Part shown: positions 54,431-62,257 of the stretch, piece after piece
How positions within the stretch are numbered: the stretch's first letter is position 1
Layout of the letters: every line of letters begins with the position of its first letter
Origin: JBHHZJ01 sp046758005
GTDB lineage: Bacteria; Pseudomonadota; Alphaproteobacteria; Kiloniellales; J153
DNA length: 64,000 nt
Reading direction: 5' to 3'
Assembly: GCA_046758005.1 (NCBI GenBank)
Contig: JBHHZJ010000006.1
Coordinates: 1 to 64,000, forward strand
Notes under the pieces: model-generated
What the model was told of the DNA's origin: nothing
The model's database searches: none
What the model saw: the letters and a program-made list of their open reading frames with translations, nothing else
Position numbers and translations under genes: made by a program

Positions 54431-55039
54431 CTAACCGGAAAAGCGGCCCCAGCGGCGGTCCCGGGCGCTCGGCCGGCCCGGCGCGGCGGCGGGTTGGCCC
54501 GCGCGGGCGGACTGGCCGGCGGGCGGCGCGGCGGGTTCGGAGGGCAATTCCGGAGGCGGCGGCGCCGGGGGCGCGGGCGTCCCGTCGGCGTCGGGCCGGT
54601 CCGCCACGGAGTCGGCGCTCCCGGGCGGGGCCGCCGAAGGGCTAGGTTCCTCGGCCTCGGGCGTCTCGTCGCCGGCGATGCCCCGGCCGACCTTGTAGAG
54701 CGTCTTGAGGCCCTCGATCACGGTGGCCGCGTCGGTAAAGTCCTCGTCGTAGTCGTTCAGGCCGTCCAGGTTGGCCAAGACCGGGTTGAGGCGCCACAGC
54801 CGGCGCAGGGCCTTGCGCCGGATCGCCTCGGGCACGCCCTCCTTGAGGAACACGGTGAAGTCCGAGGCCTCGTCCAGGCTGTCGACGTCGGGCAAAGGCT
54901 CGACGGGTTGGGACCGCGAGGGCGGCGCCGGCCCTTCGGGCGCCGTCACGCCCTCGGGCGGGCGCGCGGCCGCTTGGCCGCGGGACTTGCGCTTGCGTTT
55001 CGACCAGCGGGAGACGAAGCCGTCGCCGGAGTCAGCCAT
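54431..55039 (-). CDS. DUF3306 family protein
   Basis: A 202-residue protein of unknown function. The conserved part is central (DFTVFLKEGVPEAIRRKALR, RLWRLNPVLANLDGLNDYDE, DFTDAATVIEGLKTLYKVG), preceded by a basic SRWSKRKRK start and followed by a Pro/Ala/Gly-rich tail. Members sit beside DUF3305 and formate dehydrogenase genes. Its ATG lies 8 bases inside the end of the DUF3305 gene, so translation is coupled. Confidence 0.9.
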   Translation of the reverse strand: MADSGDGFVSRWSKRKRKSRGQAAARPPEGVTAPEGPAPPSRSQPVEPLPDVDSLDEASDFTVFLKEGVPEAIRRKALRRLWRLNPVLANLDGLNDYDEDFTDAATVIEGLKTLYKVGRGIAGDETPEAEEPSPSAAPPGSADSVADRPDADGTPAPPAPPPPELPSEPAAPPAGQSARAGQPAAAPGRPSARDRRWGRFSG

Positions 55040-55571
55040 GACGGCCCCCACGGGGCCCGGCGGGGGGCCCCTGGCCGAACCCAACCTTCTGCGGGTCGGC
55101 GCGTTTGCGCTTGCGCTTGCGGAAGGGCTCGTCGACGTGATGCCGGTCGATGTAGGCCTGGACGAAGGCGATCACGTCCGGCGGCATGGTCACGGCCTCG
55201 ACGATCTCCTCGCCGCTGTCCAGGTAGTCCTGCGCCTCGTACGGGCAGGCGGTGACCAGGAAGGGCACGACCTCGTGCTCGCTGTCCGAATCCTCGCCGG
55301 CGCGCAGCACAACGAAGACCCGCGGCGGTTCCTGCGAAAGGTTGAGCTTGTAGCCCTCGGTCTCGCGGCGGAAGAGTTCGAGCGGCAGGGTGCCGCCGTG
55401 GTAATGGATCCAGTCCTCCCCCTGGCGCAGCACCGACCACTCGCCGTGCGGATCGCGCGGCGGTGCCCCCGGGATCACCGCGACCGGCGCCCAGGAGTAG
55501 TCCAGCCAGGGATGGTCGATCCGGCGCCGCTCGAGCACCACGCCGAGCGGCAGCCTCTCGTGCCTGTCCAT
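55032..55571 (-). CDS. DUF3305 family protein
   Basis: A 179-residue cytoplasmic protein of unknown function. It opens with HERLPLGVVLERRRIDHPWL and contains WAPVAVIPGAPP and YKLNLSQEPPRVFVVLRAG and a C-terminal FRKRKRKRADPQKVGFGQG. It occurs next to DUF3306, FdhD and formate dehydrogenase in many Alphaproteobacteria. The start at ATG 55571 is chosen by family alignment over the longer frame from 55649. A role in enzyme maturation is inferred from context only. Confidence 0.9.
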   Translation of the reverse strand: MDRHERLPLGVVLERRRIDHPWLDYSWAPVAVIPGAPPRDPHGEWSVLRQGEDWIHYHGGTLPLELFRRETEGYKLNLSQEPPRVFVVLRAGEDSDSEHEVVPFLVTACPYEAQDYLDSGEEIVEAVTMPPDVIAFVQAYIDRHHVDEPFRKRKRKRADPQKVGFGQGPPAGPRGGRHG

Positions 55572-55736
55572 CGCGGTCCGCTCCTGCCGGACCCGCCGAA
55601 GCGCGGTCCCGGGAATGTCCTGCACAAGACATAGCGAATCCGGCGGCAAAAGTTAAGCCGGCGCGACGCCAGACCGCAACGCGCGGCCGGGGCGGACCGT
55701 CAACCCGCTCCGCGGTTGTCTCGCGCCGCGCGGCCG

Positions 55737-56561
55737 CTACTTGGCCGGCAGCGTTTGCATGTAGGCCAGGATGTCGACCAGATCCTCGATGCCGAGCACG
55801 TCCAAGGCCACCATGCCGACGCCCGGTTGACCGAAACGGATCTTGTGCAGGGCTTCCCAAGGGTTCTCGACGGCGATGGTCCCCACGTACTCGGGATGTT
55901 TCTCGTCCTTGAAATTCATCGCCTTTCCGTCGAAGCCGTGGCACACCGCGCAAATCGTCTGGAAGAACGCCGCGCCCCGCCTGGGATTGCCGCGCGCAAC
56001 CTTGGTCTTGCGGTCGATGTACTTGTCGACGTCGATCTGGCCGCGGCTCAGGAACAGGGCGAGCTTCTCCATGGCGCTGTGCGGCATCATGTCCGCGGTG
56101 AAGCCGTGGGTCTCGTTCATGATGATCTGGTGGATCTTTTCCGGTTCCATGCCGGCGACGCCGCGCACGCCCTTGATTCCGGTGTAGTGCGAGCCTTTGC
56201 CGTAGGCGCCGTCCTTGCCCTTGTAATCCCAGCCGTGGCACTCCTTGCAGCGCCAGGTGCCGGCGCCCTTTTTCTTGCCGCTGGCCGGATAGGCCGGATG
56301 GGTTTGTTTGGGCGGCTCGGCCTCCATCACCGCCATCCAGTTGTCGTAGAGTTCGCCGCCGCGGGCTACGTCCCAAACATCGGTCATGTCGTGGGCGTGG
56401 CCGGAAACCTCCGCGTTTTCGCTCTTGTCTTCCTGGGGCGCGCCTTGCGCCGGCGCGAGCGGCGTCGCGCCCGCCAGGGCGAGGAAGCCGAAGCACGCTG
56501 CCGTGAATACGGCCCATAACCTGTACCGAGGGCCGCCTCGATAGATCGAATTCTTGATCAT
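55737..56561 (-). CDS. Dihaem cytochrome c
   Basis: A 274-residue periplasmic protein. A signal peptide (WAVFTAACFGFLALAGATPL) precedes two haem sites, CKECHG near residue 110 and CAVCHG near residue 210, each in a cytochrome c domain (DNWMAVMEAEPPKQTHPAYP; FFQTICAVCHGFDGKAMNF). GGAGGAAGT precedes ATG 56561. It stands between mobA and DUF3305 genes and may carry electrons to or from the formate dehydrogenase complex. Confidence 0.9.
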   Translation of the reverse strand: MIKNSIYRGGPRYRLWAVFTAACFGFLALAGATPLAPAQGAPQEDKSENAEVSGHAHDMTDVWDVARGGELYDNWMAVMEAEPPKQTHPAYPASGKKKGAGTWRCKECHGWDYKGKDGAYGKGSHYTGIKGVRGVAGMEPEKIHQIIMNETHGFTADMMPHSAMEKLALFLSRGQIDVDKYIDRKTKVARGNPRRGAAFFQTICAVCHGFDGKAMNFKDEKHPEYVGTIAVENPWEALHKIRFGQPGVGMVALDVLGIEDLVDILAYMQTLPAK

Positions 56562-56701
56562 GACTTCCTCCGGTCTTCCGGACCGCCCTGGCGGTCCGGC
56601 CCCCTTGCGGCTGGGCCCCGACAGACCCGACTCCATTCCAGACTTGAATAATTATTACATCCGTTCCAGCGGGCTGGCATTGATGCAGGTCAAGCTGGCC
56701 G

Positions 56702-57355
56702 TCAACGGGCCCCGGAGCGGGCCGCGGATCGGGTCGCGGCGAAACGCGCCGCCTGCTCCAGGTCCTCGGGGCGGTTGGCGTTGAAAAAGGGGTCGAGCGG
56801 GCCGGCCGGCGTATCCACCCCGGGAAACTCCACCGCGACCAGCCGGTAACGCGCGGTCCACACGTCGACCTTGCGGATGTCCTCCCCGACCATGGCGCGG
56901 CGCAGCTCGTCCTTGAGGCGCACGGGCCAGAGGCCGAAAACGGGATGGCTGCGCCCGTTCGAGGCGGCGCAGGCCAGGTCGGCGCCCTCGGCCTCGACCT
57001 CTTCGAGGAGGCGCTCGACCAAGTCCTCGGGAAAGAACGGCGCGTCGCAGGCGAAGCTAGCAACGTAGTCGCACCCGGGCGCGTGCCGCGCCGCCCACTC
57101 CAGGCCGGTCAGCACGCCGGCGAGCGGCCCGGCGAAGCCTTCCACCACGTCGGCCGCGACCGGCAGGCCGAACGCCGCGAAGCGGGCCGGATCGCCGTTG
57201 GCGTTAAGGACCAGCGGCCCCACCTGGGACTGGGCGCGCGCGATCACGTGGGCCAGGATCGGCTTGCCGGCGAGCCGACGCAGGCACTTGTCGCCGCCGC
57301 CCATGCGCCGCGACCGCCCGCCGGCTAAAAGGACACCGGCGACGGGCGCCGTCAT
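56702..57355 (-). CDS. mobA: Molybdenum cofactor guanylyltransferase MobA
   Basis: A 217-residue enzyme joining GMP to molybdopterin to make the bis-MGD cofactor of both formate dehydrogenases. The nucleotide site is LLAGGRSRRMGGGDK; DAPFFPEDLVERLL and GPLAGVLTGLEWA are typical. Read 33 bases after fdhD. Confidence 0.93.
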   Translation of the reverse strand: MTAPVAGVLLAGGRSRRMGGGDKCLRRLAGKPILAHVIARAQSQVGPLVLNANGDPARFAAFGLPVAADVVEGFAGPLAGVLTGLEWAARHAPGCDYVASFACDAPFFPEDLVERLLEEVEAEGADLACAASNGRSHPVFGLWPVRLKDELRRAMVGEDIRKVDVWTARYRLVAVEFPGVDTPAGPLDPFFNANRPEDLEQAARFAATRSAARSGAR

Positions 57356-57388
57356 GGGGCGCCCGGGCGCGCGGCCGGTCCGGCCGCC

Positions 57389-58339
57389 TCACGCCGCATC
57401 GTCGTCTCGGCCGGCCTTGCGCTGGTGGCGGCGGTCCTCCTCGGCCACGGTGTCCGGGTCGAGGTCGTGGACGATGCGCTCCTCGCCGGACAGGGCGACG
57501 AAACGCCTGCCCTTGGCCCGCCCGATGAGGGTGAGACCGGCCTGACGCGCGAGATCGACGCCCCAGGCGGTGAAGCCCGAGCGCGAGATCAGGATCGGGA
57601 TGCCCATCTGCACGGTCTTGATGACCATCTCCGAGGTCAGCCGCCCGGTCGTGTAGAAGATCTTGCCCTCGGGCCGGATCCCCTTGAGAAACATGTAGCC
57701 GGCGATCTTGTCGACGGCGTTGTGCCGGCCGACGTCCTCCATGTAGACGAGCGGCCGGTCCGCCTCGCACAGCACGCAGCCGTGGATTGCCCCGGCCTCC
57801 AGGTACAGGCTCGGCGTCATGTTGATCTTTCGCGACAACGTATAGAGCCAAGACGTTTTCAGGATCGCGTCCTTGGGCAGATCGATCTCTTCGAACTTCT
57901 CCATCAGATCGCCGAACACCGTGCCCTGGGCGCAGCCGGAGGTGCGGGTCTTCTTCTTGAGCTTGTCCTCGTAGTCGGTCGCGCGCTCGGTGCGCACGAC
58001 CACGACGTCGAGCTCCGTGTCGACGTCGATCCCGGTGATTCGGTCGTCGGCGCGCAGCATGTTCTGGTTGAGCAGGTAACCGGCCGCCAGGTACTCGGGA
58101 AAGTCGCCGATCGTCATCATGGTGACGATTTCCTGGCCGTTGAGAAACAGCGTCAGCGGCCGTTCGACCACCACCGCCGTCTCGATCGCCCGGCCGGTCT
58201 CGTCGACGCCGCGGACGCGCTCGGTCAGGCGCGGGTCGGCCGGGTCGGGGCGCACGAGGAACGCGCCCAGCGCCGCCGGGTCGCCGGCCTTCGGCCGGGC
58301 GCGCCGGACCGTGCGGACCTCATCGCGCTGATCGCTCAT
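57389..58339 (-). CDS. fdhD: Formate dehydrogenase accessory sulfurtransferase FdhD
   Basis: A 316-residue protein needed to insert sulfur from IscS into the Mo/W-cofactor. Conserved GYLLNQNMLRADDRITGIDV, EDVGRHNAVDKIAG, FYTTGRLTSEMVIKTVQMGI and SRSGFTAWGVDLARQAGLTL are present. The segment that normally carries the CGxCG cysteine pair reads TRTSGCAQGTVFGDLM, leaving one cysteine, and a CVLC pair occurs later at IHGCVLCEADRP. Start ATG 58339. It is divergent from tupB. Confidence 0.92.
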   Translation of the reverse strand: MSDQRDEVRTVRRARPKAGDPAALGAFLVRPDPADPRLTERVRGVDETGRAIETAVVVERPLTLFLNGQEIVTMMTIGDFPEYLAAGYLLNQNMLRADDRITGIDVDTELDVVVVRTERATDYEDKLKKKTRTSGCAQGTVFGDLMEKFEEIDLPKDAILKTSWLYTLSRKINMTPSLYLEAGAIHGCVLCEADRPLVYMEDVGRHNAVDKIAGYMFLKGIRPEGKIFYTTGRLTSEMVIKTVQMGIPILISRSGFTAWGVDLARQAGLTLIGRAKGRRFVALSGEERIVHDLDPDTVAEEDRRHQRKAGRDDDAA

Positions 58340-58469
58340 GCCTGCGTCTCGTCCTCGGGCCGCCCTCCCCTCGCAATATGCGCCCGCGCGGGGCCGGCGG
58401 CAAGGCGAGGCCGCGGCACCCGTCGGACTCGCCCCTTTTTCTCCGAGATTCGCGTTATTTCTGTAAATC

Positions 58470-58485
58470 ATGCAGGGAATTGCAT
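58470..58485. promoter_or_regulatory. ATGCA-N6-TGCAT inverted repeat between fdhD and tupB
   Basis: A perfect 16-base inverted repeat with 5-base arms in the 186-base divergent region. It may be an operator for a metal-responsive regulator; the HTH/ligand-domain protein at 62258-63175 is a candidate. Evidence is positional only. Confidence 0.3.
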
Positions 58486-58525
58486 AAGATTGCGCATCGG
58501 AGACGTTGCCTGAGCTGGCTCGATC

Positions 58526-59230
58526 ATGGCGGACCTATCCACGGCCTTTGCCCTGGCCCTCGAGATGCTGGTCCGGCTCGACCCGGACCTGGTCGAGATC
58601 GTCGGCCTGTCGCTGCGGGTCAGCCTGAGCGCGGTCGGCCTGGCCGCGCTCATCGGCCTGCCGCTCGGCGCGGCCGTCGCGCTCTACCGGTTTCCCGGGC
58701 GGGTGGTCATCGCCGCCCTGCTCAACGCCTTCATGGGCCTGCCGCCGGTGGTCGTCGGCCTGGTCGTCTATCTGATGCTCTCGCGCGCCGGGCCGCTCGG
58801 CGTGCTCGGCCTGTTGTTCACGCCCGGGGCGATGATCGCCGCGCAGTGCCTGCTCGTCATTCCCATCGTTGCCGCGCTCGCCGCCCAGACCATCGCCGAC
58901 CTCAACGAGGAGTACGACGAGCAGCTCCGCTCGCTGGCCGCCGGCCCGGTGCAGCGGCTTCACACCCTGCTCTGGGACGGCCGATTCAGCCTGCTCACCG
59001 CGGTGCTCGCCGGCTTCGGCCGGGCCATCGCGGAGGTGGGCGCGGTAATGATCGTCGGCGGCAACATCAACCACGTGACCCGGGTCATGACCACCGCGAT
59101 CGCGCTCGAGACCAGCAAGGGCAACCTGGCGCTCGCGCTGGGCCTCGGGCTGGTGCTGATCGCGCTCGCCCTCGGCGTCAATCTCGCCGCCATCGGGCTC
59201 AGGGATGTCGCGCGCGCCCGCCACGGCTGA
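58526..59230 (+). CDS. tupB: Tungstate ABC transporter permease TupB
   Basis: Inner-membrane permease of 234 residues with about five to six transmembrane helices (LVEIVGLSLRVSLSAVGLAA; AALLNAFMGLPPVVVGLVVY; GAMIAAQCLLVIPIVAALAA) and an EAA-type loop. FGRAIAEVGAVMIVGGNINH is typical of TupB. It overlaps the tupC start by 26 bases. Confidence 0.93.
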   Translation: MADLSTAFALALEMLVRLDPDLVEIVGLSLRVSLSAVGLAALIGLPLGAAVALYRFPGRVVIAALLNAFMGLPPVVVGLVVYLMLSRAGPLGVLGLLFTPGAMIAAQCLLVIPIVAALAAQTIADLNEEYDEQLRSLAAGPVQRLHTLLWDGRFSLLTAVLAGFGRAIAEVGAVMIVGGNINHVTRVMTTAIALETSKGNLALALGLGLVLIALALGVNLAAIGLRDVARARHG

Positions 59231-59993
59231 GCGGCGCGGGCCCGCGCCGCGCGGCGACGCCGCGGCGGGGGTGCGCGGCCCGTCGATCCTGCCGCTGCGC
59301 CTCGCCGGCGTCAGCTACGAGGCGGGCGGCAAGCGCCTGATCGACGACATTTCGCTGGACCTGGCGGCCGGCCCGCGCAGCGTCGTCCTGGGGCCCAACG
59401 GGGCGGGCAAGAGCCTGCTCTTGCGCCTGTGCCACGGCCTGATCGGCCCCAGCGCCGGGCGCATCTCCTGGGCCGGCCCGGCCGGCCCCGAGGTCCGGCG
59501 CCGCCAGGCCATGGTGTTTCAGCAGCCGGTGCTGCTGCGCCGCTCGGTGGCGCTGAACGTGGCCTATCCCTTGCGCCTGCGCGGCGTGCCCGGGCGGGAG
59601 CGGCGCGCGCGCGTCGAGGAGGCGCTGGCGAAGGCCGGCCTCGCCGCCCTGGCCGGGCAGCCGGCCCGGACGCTGTCCGGCGGCGAGCAGCAGCGCCTGG
59701 CGATCGCGCGCGCCTGGGCGCCGCGCCCCGACGTGCTGTTCCTCGACGAGCCGACCTCGAACCTCGACCCGGCGGCGACCCGGGCGGTCGAGGACCTGAT
59801 CCTGACCGTGCACGCGAGCGGCACCAAGATCGTGATGACCACCCACGACCTGGGCCAGGCGCGCCGGCTGGCCGACGAAATCCTGTTCCTGCACCGTGGC
59901 CGCCTGCTCGAACGCACGGCCGCGCAGCGCTTCTTCACCGCGCCGCGCACGGCCGAGGCGGCCGCCTTCATCAAGGGAGACCTGATATGGTGA
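59205..59993 (+). CDS. tupC: Tungstate ABC transporter ATPase TupC
   Basis: A 262-residue ATPase with Walker A GPNGAGKSLLLR, Q-loop FQQPVLLRRSVALNV, signature LSGGEQQRLAIARA, Walker B VLFLDEPTSNLDP and the switch His in MTTHDLGQARRL. Its stop overlaps the tupA start (ATATGGTGA). Confidence 0.93.
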   Translation: MSRAPATAERRGPAPRGDAAAGVRGPSILPLRLAGVSYEAGGKRLIDDISLDLAAGPRSVVLGPNGAGKSLLLRLCHGLIGPSAGRISWAGPAGPEVRRRQAMVFQQPVLLRRSVALNVAYPLRLRGVPGRERRARVEEALAKAGLAALAGQPARTLSGGEQQRLAIARAWAPRPDVLFLDEPTSNLDPAATRAVEDLILTVHASGTKIVMTTHDLGQARRLADEILFLHRGRLLERTAAQRFFTAPRTAEAAAFIKGDLIW

Positions 59994-60817
59994 CGAGACG
60001 CGCTTTCCTGTCGGCTGTTTTGCTTGCCACCGTTCTGTGCGCTCCGGCGTGGGCCGGGGAGCGTTTCATCACGGTGGCCTCGACGACCTCGACCGAGAAC
60101 TCGGGCCTGTTCGACTACATCCTGCCCCTGTTCGAGCGCCAGACCGGCATCCAGGTGCGCGTCGTCGCGGTCGGCACGGGCCAGGCGATCAAGATCGCCA
60201 GAAACGGCGACGCCGACGTGCTCTTCGTGCACCACCGGCCCTCGGAGGAGAAATTCGTCGCGGAGGGGCATGGGGTGAAACGCTTCGACGTCATGTTCAA
60301 CGACTTCGTCCTCATCGGCCCGAGGTCCGATCCGGCCGGGGTCGGCGGCCTGCGCGAGGCCGCGGCGGCGCTGAGGAAGATCGCCGCGGCGCGGGCCGTG
60401 TTCGTCTCGCGCGGCGACGACAGCGGCACGCACAAGAAGGAGCTGAGCCTGTGGACCGACGCCGGCGTAGACCCGGCGGCGGCGAGCGGGACCTGGTACC
60501 GCGAGACCGGCTCGGGCATGGGCGCCACGCTCAACACCGCCGCGGCGCTCGGGGCCTACGCGCTCGCCGACCGCGGCACCTGGATCAGCTTCGCCAACAA
60601 GGGCGACCTGAGCGTGCTGGTCGAAGGCGACGCGCGCCTGTTCAACCCCTACGGCGTGATCCTGGTCAACCCGGCCAGGCACCCGCACGTCAAGGCCAAG
60701 GACGGCCGGGCGTTCATCGACTGGCTGACCTCGCAGACCGGGCAGCGCGCGATCGCCGACTTCCGCGTGAACGGCCAGCAGCTGTTCTTCCCCAACGCGC
60801 GCGAGCCGGCCTCGTGA
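59987..60817 (+). CDS. tupA: Periplasmic tungstate-binding protein TupA
   Basis: A 276-residue protein with signal peptide (FLSAVLLATVLCAPAWAG). The ligand-binding start ITVASTTSTENSGLFDYILP is the TupA TTTS-type signature, followed by GTGQAIKIARNGDADVLFVH and SRGDDSGTHKKELSLW. Tungstate is preferred over molybdate in this family. Together with TupBC it likely feeds the formate dehydrogenases. Confidence 0.93.
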   Translation: MVTRRAFLSAVLLATVLCAPAWAGERFITVASTTSTENSGLFDYILPLFERQTGIQVRVVAVGTGQAIKIARNGDADVLFVHHRPSEEKFVAEGHGVKRFDVMFNDFVLIGPRSDPAGVGGLREAAAALRKIAAARAVFVSRGDDSGTHKKELSLWTDAGVDPAAASGTWYRETGSGMGATLNTAAALGAYALADRGTWISFANKGDLSVLVEGDARLFNPYGVILVNPARHPHVKAKDGRAFIDWLTSQTGQRAIADFRVNGQQLFFPNAREPAS

Positions 60818-60847
60818 CGGGGAAACAACTTTCCGAAATCCATCATT

Positions 60848-61218
60848 GTCATGCGCGGGCTTGACCCGCGCATCCATCGCCGTGTCATGCTCGGACGGTG
60901 CCGTACTACGTGTACATACTTGCGAGCCGTCCATACGGATCGTTGTACGTCGGCGTCACGAACGATGTCATCCGCCGTGTTTGTGAGCACAGGGATGGGC
61001 TCGTCGATGGATTCACGAAACGATATGGCGTGAAGACGCTCGTACACTTTGAGGCGTACGACGAGGCCGGGACCGCGATCCAGCGCGAGAAGACCATCAA
61101 GCATTGGAAGCGGGACTGGAAAATCGCCTTGATCGAACGAGACAATCCGCATTGGGATGATCTGTACGAACGCCTGTGCGGCTGAGGAATGGATGCGCGG
61201 GTCAAGCCCGCGCATGAC
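60848..61218 (+). mobile_element. 371-bp element: GIY-YIG gene within perfect 30-bp inverted repeats
   Basis: The 30 bases at 60848-60877 are the exact reverse complement of 61189-61218. Each arm is itself a palindrome (TGCGCGGG with CCCGCGCA, loop CTTGA) and translates as RGLDPRIH, a dispersed repeat of Alphaproteobacteria. The arms enclose only the GIY-YIG gene. No clear target duplication was seen; a GAAAT occurs near each end but not at equal distance. Confidence 0.65.
60898..61185 (+). CDS. Small GIY-YIG nuclease
   Basis: A 95-residue protein with the whole GIY-YIG core: YYVYILASRPYGSLYVGVTN (the two tripeptides appear as YVY and YVG), RRVCEHR with the catalytic Arg, and EREKTIK-like AIQREKTIKHWKRDWK at the C-terminus. 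Stand-alone proteins of this kind are usually of unknown function. Start GTG 60898. The base composition around it is markedly less GC-rich than the neighbours, fitting horizontal arrival. Confidence 0.9.
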   Translation: MPYYVYILASRPYGSLYVGVTNDVIRRVCEHRDGLVDGFTKRYGVKTLVHFEAYDEAGTAIQREKTIKHWKRDWKIALIERDNPHWDDLYERLCG

Positions 61219-61242
61219 GAAATTGGCAGCGATGGGGTCGTC

Positions 61243-62253
61243 ATGACGACTGAAACCATGCGCGCGATGGTGCTGGAGCGGGCGCGGGCGCCGCTGCGCC
61301 TGGAGGAACGTCCGGTGCCGGAACCGGGCCCCGAGCAGGTGCTGGTGCGGGTGCGTGCCTGCGGCGTGTGCCGCACCGACCTGCACGTGGTCGATGGCGA
61401 GCTGCCGCACCCAAAACTCCCGCTCGTGCCCGGCCACGAGGTGGTCGGCACCGTGGCCGCCCGCGGCCGCCACGTCGAGCGCTTCGCGGAGGGCGCGCGC
61501 ATCGGCATCCCGTGGCTGGGGTGGACCTGCGGGACCTGCCGCTTCTGCCGCGCCGGGCGGGAGAACCTGTGCGCGCGGGCCAAGTTCACCGGCTACACGC
61601 TCGACGGCGGTTACGCCGAGTATGCGCTGGTCGATCAGCGCTACGCCTTTCCGATCCACGGGCGGTACAGCGACGCCGAGGCGGCGCCGCTGCTGTGCGC
61701 GGGGCTGATCGGCTATCGCTCGCTGCGCCTGGCGGGCGAGGCCGAGCGGCTCGGCCTGTACGGCTTCGGCGCGGCCGCGCACATCGTCGCGCAGGTCGCG
61801 CGCTATCAGGGCCGGCGCGTGTTCGCCTTCACCCGCCCGGGCGACGAAGCGGCCAAGGCCTTCGCGCGCGACATGGGGGCGGTGTGGGCCGGCGATTCGA
61901 GCGAGGCGCCGCCGGAGGAGTTGGACGCGGCGATCATTTACGCCCCGGTCGGGGCGCTGGTGCCGGCGGCGCTGCGCGCGGTCGCGCCGGGCGGCACCGT
62001 GGTGTGCGCCGGCATCCACATGAGCGACATCCCGCGCTTCCCTTACGAGATCCTGTGGCGCGAGCGCAAGGTGCTCTCGGTCGCCAACCTGACCCGGCGC
62101 GACGGCGAGGAGTTCCTGGCGCTCGCCCCCGAGGCGGGCGTCGAGACCGCGGTCGAGCCGATGCCGCTCGAAGAGGCCGACGAGGCGCTCGCCCGCCTGC
62201 GCGAGGGGCGCCTGCGCGGCGCCGCGGTGCTGACGATGGGCGGGGCGGAGTGA
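61243..62253 (+). CDS. Zinc-dependent alcohol dehydrogenase
   Basis: A 336-residue MDR-family dehydrogenase. Catalytic zinc site CGVCRTDLHVVDGELP and GHEVVG, structural zinc CGTCRFCRAGRENLC, and a Rossmann region (LGLYGFGAAAHIVAQVARYQ) where the usual GxGxxG reads GFGAAAH. The open frame extends back through the right repeat arm as MDARVKPAHD, but ATG 61243 is the likely start. Substrate cannot be told; an alcohol or aldehyde is expected. Confidence 0.9.
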   Translation: MTTETMRAMVLERARAPLRLEERPVPEPGPEQVLVRVRACGVCRTDLHVVDGELPHPKLPLVPGHEVVGTVAARGRHVERFAEGARIGIPWLGWTCGTCRFCRAGRENLCARAKFTGYTLDGGYAEYALVDQRYAFPIHGRYSDAEAAPLLCAGLIGYRSLRLAGEAERLGLYGFGAAAHIVAQVARYQGRRVFAFTRPGDEAAKAFARDMGAVWAGDSSEAPPEELDAAIIYAPVGALVPAALRAVAPGGTVVCAGIHMSDIPRFPYEILWRERKVLSVANLTRRDGEEFLALAPEAGVETAVEPMPLEEADEALARLREGRLRGAAVLTMGGAE

Positions 62254-62257
62254 CGGG

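Noticed and set aside
54178..54645. 155-codon plus-strand frame upstream of DUF3306
   Set aside because: Overlaps the DUF3306 gene on the other strand and has a low-complexity Arg/Gly end; no support as a gene.
60851..61033. 60-codon frame starting MRGLDPRIH
   Set aside because: Translation of the dispersed palindrome running into the GIY-YIG gene in another frame.
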